Part shown: positions 58,045 through 64,000 of the stretch, piece by piece | Layout of the letters: the number at the start of each line of letters is the position of its first letter | Numbering within the stretch: position 1 is the stretch's first letter | Made by a program: the position numbers and the translations under genes | Notes under the pieces: generated by a model | Databases searched by the model: none | What the model saw: only the letters and a program-made list of their open reading frames with translations | What the model was told of the DNA's origin: nothing | Source: Coprinopsis marcescibilis | Taxonomy: Eukaryota; Basidiomycota; Agaricomycetes; Agaricales; Psathyrellaceae | DNA length: 64,000 nucleotides | Assembly: GCA_004369085.1 (NCBI GenBank) | Contig: ML210149.1 | Coordinates: 310,001 to 374,000 of the forward strand | Direction of reading: 5' to 3'

Positions 58045-61000
58045 CTAGTCCCATTGGTGAAGCGGGCCAACATCATCCTGTTTCAGATGGATGACATGCA
58101 GAACGCCCGATTGAACCGCGTTAAGCGAGACCCCTTCAATTTCTTGGACATCCCAATGGTCGCCGTCTTCGTTCTCTTCCTCCGCGACCGCGATGTGCGG
58201 TATAGGATCCTTCATTCCTATGAACCGGGATATGGCCGATCCACAGTGGCCACACCTGGACCCTCCTAGCATTGCGGTGCCCAAGCAAAGCCCGCAAGGA
58301 CGGAAAATAGATGAGGCTCTAGTGAACTTGTGCTTGGGGCAGAATGGTGGCGAATCTGGATCGATGGATCCACTGGCAGGTTCCGACCGTGAGGCCAATC
58401 GTATCTCGTCAAACTTGGAGACGGAAATGACAGATGAAAGCGCTTCTGATGTTTCGGTGATGCCGTCGACGTAGTCGTCGTACAGCTTGAACCATGGAAT
58501 ACTGTACTTGAGGTACATCTCCCGAGTGATTGGAGTAATTGGTGGTAGAACGCCAGTTATATTCTGCGTTAACCGTCAGTGTGCATCAGCTGAAGGTCAA
58601 GCGTGGCTTGAAGGTACTAGCACGTGCCTCCCATAGTTCTGGTGATACGATATGAAGATGAAAGCGGCGAGCTGTGTTTGCATTATAGTGCTAGAGGCAC
58701 GGATAGAGATTATATCAGTTGCACACTCATTCTAAACATCCTTTGCCATAGTGCTCACCCGGATCGAGGATTTGTCGCGGTATATTTTCTGAGCTCTGCG
58801 CAGTCTGAGCTAAGATTTTCATAGGAACCTTAGCAGGATCACTTACATTTGTCCACCCGCAGCAATTCCAAGAAGTTTAGCTCGCTTAGTGTCCATCAAT
58901 CCTGGTCTAGTAGTCGATGGAGGATCCAAAATGGCATGCAGAAGAAATGTCGAATGGTCCGCCTCATAGATGGTATGCTGGCGACTTGGCTTGATATACC
59001 GCGCCTTTAATCTGTTGCAAAGGGATTCACGGGGCGGCATCCGCCTGGTGTAGCTGGAAAGAGTCCATGAATCTTGAGGGACGCGTAAAAAAGAGAAATC
59101 ATCTCTGGGAAAACTATGCAAAAAAGCGTGAGTCTTATAGAATATCGGCTTGAGGGATAGATATTCATTCAAACCTGAAGTTCTCTATGGTGTCGCCAAC
59201 TTGAAGACCGAGTTCTTGTGGGGTCAGAGTGATAGATAGGGCATTGTTCCCAGGCTTGGGAGCATTTGGTGGCTTTATATGGAGCTGGAAGCGTCCGCTG
59301 GGCATAGTTCTCCGAGGGTATACGTCGAGCTGAATGCCACCAACTTTTGCTTCTCCAGTGATTTGCTCCTCAACAGTATAGCCCTTCCCCATGTTGGTGA
59401 TCACGAACTGGAAATATTAGCTTGGATCTTGTCTTGGGCTTGAAGACATTGCGCAACGTATACGTACCTGACGAACGACTCCAGGACCCACTACGATCCC
59501 ATCTAACCAAGATTGGTGGTTATCTGGCACGATGTAATCCTGATGTCCTGATATTTCGAGGGGCGTTGGTTCAGAGGCCGTTGCTCCGGAAATAACATTG
59601 ACACCTGTATATAGTTGTGTGAGTTGAGTTCTGTTACTTGCCAAACTTGGTTTGAAGCAGATAGAGAGGTCTCACCGCCCACGGAGACTTTAACAGCGGG
59701 ACCACGAGCGTGGTATCTTGCAGAAAACGAGATCCAAAGCGCTTCGCGCCGAAACATTGGCTAATTTATGGTCTCAGCGATGCACTCATTTCGCAGAGAT
59801 TAGATCAATTTTATGGACGTACTGTGATGAAGCCACCCCGGTTCTTGATACTGTCGGGAACGTTGGAGCCCAACTGAGCGACGGAGAAGAGCGGGAACTT
59901 CCCTAAGCTCTTGATTAATTTGTTACATCAGACTCACTCTGAGCATGAGGATATTCAGTATGACGTACAGGTGGAAGAGCGTTCTTGGATTCATTGTCCG
60001 GGACACGAAGGGTGCGATGAAAGGAGATTTCCAGCTTGTCAATGGTGACAGATTCGCGGTTCCACGACAAATCGGTCTTCATTGGAATTTCTCGAGGTGC
60101 CAAATTGTGATATTCGTCGTATTTATTTCTCCACCACATAAGAGGTTCCGATTTGGAAATCTGAAGGCCTCCTGGTGCTTTTGCGTCGTAGACCGAGTCA
60201 CCGTCAGCGACAGTGATGGGTCCAACAATGTTGTCTTCTTCGAACTCATCTGGCGGTACATAGCCTAGCAAGTATGGTTCAATCCATGGTCAGGAAAGAA
60301 ATCTACGGAGAGTAGAGTTACCCACATACCGGCTTTCATAACCGCGTGTGACACGTCGGTATATTTAGCATCAGATTTGAGCACAAAGGTCTCGGAATAG
60401 GTCTCGTTTCCGGCAGGACGCTTCAGTCCCGAAACCTGTATGGGTAAGGAGCTGACCGATTTGAGTTTGTCAACAATCGAGCGCATGTCTTCATCTGATC
60501 CATGGTCGATTGGCAATGTTGAGCCCGACTGTCGTGCAACACTTTAGTAGTGACTACATCAAAGCATTCACAAGCTTCGTTGGACCGTGCTCAGACTCAC
60601 ATTTTGCTCAAAATTTTGCTCCATCTTAGAAGAAGGGTCATCCCCACAGTCTCGAGATTGCGAGGTAACCCGTACCCGAGACATCATGCTACCAATACCT
60701 ACATGGTTTCTACGTTAAAGTAGTGAGTACTGGGCAACGTTGGGTTCGATTAAAACTGCTACTCACACATTACGAGTATTGTTGCCGTAACTCGGAATGG
60801 ATGTTCTTAATGGAAGCCCTAGAAGAGACCTTGGAATGACCTGGGCAAGGATGGGTGGCTTCATCGAAGCATCCAGTCCTGTGATCTGGTATTGAGAAAC
60901 AGTGTCAGGGGACAAGCTAGTGATAATGAATCCTAATCGTGACTCAAAATAAGCTACCTTCGTAATTATCTCTTCCATGCTATTCGCAATGGAGTCATAC

Positions 61001-61436
61001 TGCTCCGACTGCGAGCTATTAAGCATAAACAGTGTCAGTAGATCTGTAATTTCAATGAGGGGTGGACCTACGTTCGAATCAGGTCCAGAGTCTTTATCTG
61101 AATTGCAGACATTTGTCAATATTGAGCCAGTCTATATGCAAAGGCGCTGAGACCCACCGTGTGTAAGCTCAGGAATGTTTGAACATCTTCGTTGAGGCGG
61201 CGAAGCTCAGACGATATCTCTCCAGCATTCCAAGTCCTATCGCCCAAGGACCGCTTGAGCATCCGCTGAGTTAATCTTTGGGTTCGTCAACAAGACTACG
61301 GCAGACAGTCAGATCGGACCCATCTCAGACCGGAGAGCACTCACTCAGAGACTGTTGTCAATGCGTCGTGGTACTCGTCGTCCCGAATTACATTTCGCCT
61401 CTTGCTGTCTTCCAGAGATTCAACAACAAATTGCAT
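58045..61436 (-). CDS. Large basidiomycete-type protein with zinc-binding C-terminus, function unknown
   Basis: An 822-aa protein in about 16 exons: 61436-61345, 61275-61158, 61097-61072, 61015-60958, 60885-60767, 60709-60601, 60528-60330, 60264-59938, 59902-59823, 59760-59676, 59604-59468, 59407-59175, 59113-58847, 58795-58759, 58690-58628 and 58563-58045. Frame is kept throughout. The N-terminus is helical (FVVESLEDSKRRNVIRDDEY, SSELRRLNEDVQTFLSL). Central blocks are SFHRTLRVPDN, MFRREALWISFSARY, GVNVISGATA, DYIVPDNHQSWLDGI and GYTVEEQITGEAKVGGIQLD, a pattern I associate with an expanded agaricomycete family. A possible ubiquitin-like segment follows (SGRFQLHIKP, TPQELGLQVGDTIENF). The C-terminus has FCPKHKF, FRPCGLCLG and GSRCGHCGSAISRFIG, a likely zinc site. 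One junction (58627-58564) needs a GC-AG intron. Function unknown. Confidence 0.7.
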
Positions 61437-62150
61437 TCGTTTCAGCAGACATTAGAGTTCGTCTTTATTGTCTTTGACCTAAGTAGAGAGGACTGGCGTC
61501 AATCTATTGTAATATCTAATAACTTAAAACAGGATGGGCTATAATGTTATGTACACCACCCAAATGACGAAAGCTGCGACTAACGTTTTTGATGCGGCAT
61601 GAAATTCGGGACTGGTCAATGTGTGTGTCCGACCGTCCCACGTCTGATGGATGTTTTAGGATCCCTAATAGGATGGTGTACACAGGTCCATCTTCACGCC
61701 ACATCGTTGAAAATGTTTCAGAAAGCTGTAGACCGGCTTTCCTCAACGACGAAATCCAGTGTGTCCTACATATTTTAGACTATGCGATAAACACATCACA
61801 GGTCACATTGTCTGGTGGTCACATTCCTCATGAATACCATATTTCCCCTGACACCCAAGTGAGCTGTAAAGGATGGCCCGTACACCATGCACTCCAATGT
61901 GTATCTTGCGATTTGGAGGATGCAGCAAAAGTACTCTCAGACAACATTGTTGATATTAAATCACCGTTAACAACAAGAATATCACAAGGCAGACAGAGGG
62001 GATCCAAACTATGTATTATGACTTGGAGTATACAGGCCGGGCATTAATAGGAGATATTGTAGGTGAAGGCAAAGCAAAGCAGCAGTATAGTAGTGTGGCT
62101 TGAGTCCAAAAGCAACAAGGCAAGCTGTTTCCATAATCTATCCCTCAATA
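61437..62150. other. Intergenic; one unassigned open frame
   Basis: A 152-aa ATG frame at 61589-62047 (+) fills most of the spacer. It has no recognisable motif, and its neighbours give no exon support, so I leave it uncalled. No RNA or repeat was found. Confidence 0.4.
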
Positions 62151-63393
62151 TCAGTTCTGAGTTGCAGCGGCACGATCGGAGTCAAGCGCATCATCTACTG
62201 AGTTCTGCCAATCGTTGGCCGATTGTGTGCTGAGGACCTGTTGCAAGGTGGTGCCGTAGATTTCTCGATCTTTGTTAAGCATCTTGGTAAACATGCTGGA
62301 GGTCCGAGGGTACATTTCACAAATCAGTATTGCGGGCGTCAGAGAGTACACGGAAACATTACTCACATTTGTATCTTATCCTCCTTCCCATCTGCCACAT
62401 CTCGGATTGAAACCAACCTGGCGTCAACGAAGTCCCAGTACTTGGCGCCTGATTTCCCCTCCTCGGAATATACCTTCCGCTATGGTGTCAGTCCATAATG
62501 TCAGTCAAGAGACTGAGGAATGAAGACAGCTGAACTCACCAGGAGAGCGAGCCGGGCGCACAGTGCAACAGATACCGCACACTTGGTGTTATCCACGAGG
62601 CTGGTTGCAAGCTGGTATATGCTCTGTTTCGAGTCCTTTGACTGTTGAATCTGCAAAACTAGGGTCAGAAACATTACACTAAATGTGAGAGACACATACA
62701 GCTTTTTTGATTCGAGCACGGGCCTGAGTCAGCTCACTACCAACTGCTTCCCTCACCACCTTGTAAATGTGGCGGTCAGTATTCATTGTTGCCGGAACAT
62801 TGATGTTCAGATGCTTAATGACAGCCTCACATACGAAACGCATTAGCCGTGAGCCATGATCCGCAAGGTTTAGTGCAACTCACTAGGACACGCTCCCTTG
62901 GAAACTCTCCCTTGTACGAGCTCAGCTTTGGAGAAAGAAGCACAGCAAGGACATAGTTTTTTATGTTGTCCTGGTCCAAAAGCATCAGCATGCCAAGACA
63001 TGAGAGGTCTGGGGAAGTCATACGCACCATGAGGGGCTTTTCGACCACATATGTACCAGATGGCGAGCAGATAGCTGTCAACTTATGCTCCAGTGATAGA
63101 ATTTTTCCATACAGGAGGAGAGAGCGAGTAGCAGGGTCTTCGTCGGCATAGCTCTCCAGCTGTTTAGTGTATGGACCAAGGCTGAGACGGTTGGCAAGGC
63201 GGTGAGCTTGAATGACGGCGCTGGTGCCACGGGATGGGTTGGCCCTGTTCAAAGGTGTACCAGGCTGACTTGAGTGGGTGAAGTCGCCAGTGTCATCGTC
63301 ATTGTTGTCCTGGTTGATCATGCCACGAAGCTCTTCCAGCTCGGAGTCACCAGGTGTGACAGAAGACACCCTACTGGATTCGGAGTCATCCAT
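62151..63393 (-). CDS. Hypothetical protein, possibly lineage-expanded
   Basis: A 332-aa protein in five exons: 63393-62884, 62825-62700, 62650-62540, 62473-62367 and 62295-62151, with all splices in frame. The N-terminal 60 residues are acidic and Ser-rich (DSESSRVSSVTPGDSELEEL). The rest is helical, with VLAVLLSPKLSSYKGEFPRE, then LTQARARIKKA, then TKCAVSVALCARLALL, GAKYWDFVDARLVSIR and NKDREIYG. I recall similar unnamed proteins repeated in agaricomycete genomes, but I know no function. It shares a 281-bp divergent promoter with a zinc-finger gene. Confidence 0.65.
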
Positions 63394-63674
63394 GTCAAGG
63401 ATGTTTAAGTGGCAAACACAGACGCAAGGACTGGATGATGAACAAATTAATAAAAGAGGGGAAATGAGTGTGGGGCACTGTGTGGCAGGGCAAAAGGGAG
63501 GGGAAATGGAGGTCCAAGGAACAGACTTCAGTGGTGGGAGGTTGAATAGAAAAAGACGATGTGCTGTCAAGAGGCGGCTCGACTTTTTGGGCAACACCGA
63601 AGCTCAGACTCCACTCACCCCAGATCAATTATAATTTATTCCAGTGACTTCAGCTACGTTCGTCATTCTGCGTG
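63394..63674. promoter_or_regulatory. Divergent promoter region
   Basis: 281 bp between the divergent starts of the 332-aa gene and the zinc-finger gene, which must contain both promoters. No specific motif can be named. Confidence 0.35.
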
Positions 63675-64000
63675 ATGACCAGGGGCCGTAAATCTGCAAT
63701 AGCAAACGGTTAGTTCTAATTGTCAAGGAAAGTAGTGAGACTCACAGAATCAAAGAAATTGAGGAACATCCAGCTGACAAGGGTCAAGTGCGATGTCTCC
63801 TCTGCAACATGTATTCGCCGACTTGGTCCAACTGGTTTGCAAAGAAGAACTTCAGTAAACATAAGACTTCTGCAGCTCACAATGAATCAGTCAAAAGGCA
63901 AGAAGAAGATGAGCGCCAGGAGCGTCTAAATGCAAGGGCCCGGGGAGATGATGAACCACTTCTGCAACTAGCAGATTTGTTACCGCCAGTTCCCGAGGTT
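63675..64000 (+). CDS. C2H2 zinc-finger protein, truncated by window end
   Basis: The 5' part of a gene: exon 1 63675-63708 and exon 2 from 63756, open to the window edge. The start is MTRGRKSAIAN, spliced into EIEEHPADKGQVRCLLC. A zinc finger follows: CLLC, then an aromatic spacer (WSNWFAKKNFSKH), then a second His five residues on. After that comes a charged helix (KRQEEDERQERLNARARG). N-terminal fingers of this form occur in basidiomycete transposon-derived and transcription-factor-like proteins, and which applies cannot be decided from this fragment. The acceptor at 63755 was chosen because it alone keeps frame from the nearest ATG. Confidence 0.6.

Noticed and set aside
61589..62047. 152-aa open frame on the plus strand
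   Set aside because: No motif recognised and no conservation evidence available; an open frame of this size can occur by chance.

Overview
The window is nuclear DNA of a filamentous basidiomycete, most likely an agaricomycete. Nearly every gene is broken by 48-80 bp GT-AG introns. Housekeeping proteins are of fungal type (MTG2, SEC11, SES1, proteasome beta-4, IRE1). They sit among families typical of mushrooms: NACHT proteins, an F-box protein, I9 protease inhibitors, a KNH-like GPI protein and CorA-like proteins. I rebuilt exon chains by hand. Each chain given below keeps reading frame through every splice, which is the main support for the models.

Layout. 1-4.7 kb: no gene I can support. 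4.7-18 kb: mitochondrial GTPase MTG2, a bHLH factor, a GPI-anchored KNH-like protein, SEC11, an I9 inhibitor, an F-box protein, a second I9 inhibitor and an Asterix homologue. 18-38 kb: an accessory block bounded by two divergently oriented paralogues (1357 and 1383 aa) that join a NACHT STAND ATPase to a degenerate protein kinase and an Arg/Ser-rich tail. Between them lie two tandem CorA-like membrane proteins, a MITE, a gene-poor 2.6 kb and an ArsB/NhaD-type transporter. 38-58 kb: SES1, a terminal-inverted-repeat element containing an assembly gap, proteasome beta-4, a GT32-type glycosyltransferase, an acidic disordered protein, a serine-rich two-helix membrane protein, IRE1 and a molybdopterin-binding-domain (FLAD1/CinA-like) protein. 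58-64 kb: an 822-aa lineage-specific protein with a zinc-binding C-terminus, a 332-aa unknown, and the start of a C2H2 zinc-finger gene cut by the window edge.

The most interesting system is the NACHT-pseudokinase pair. Both copies are intact. Both have lost the VAIK lysine, the HRD catalytic loop and the DFG aspartate while keeping the rest of the kinase fold. They carry no WD40, TPR or ankyrin repeats. The NACHT exon is about 92% identical between copies and the pseudokinase exon about 64%, which suggests gene conversion. This looks like a fungal NLR with an integrated pseudokinase, possibly a decoy or scaffold. The architecture is read from the sequence; the immune role is inference.

Several genes share a theme: SEC11, Asterix and IRE1 all serve ER protein translocation, folding or stress, but they are dispersed and do not form a cluster.
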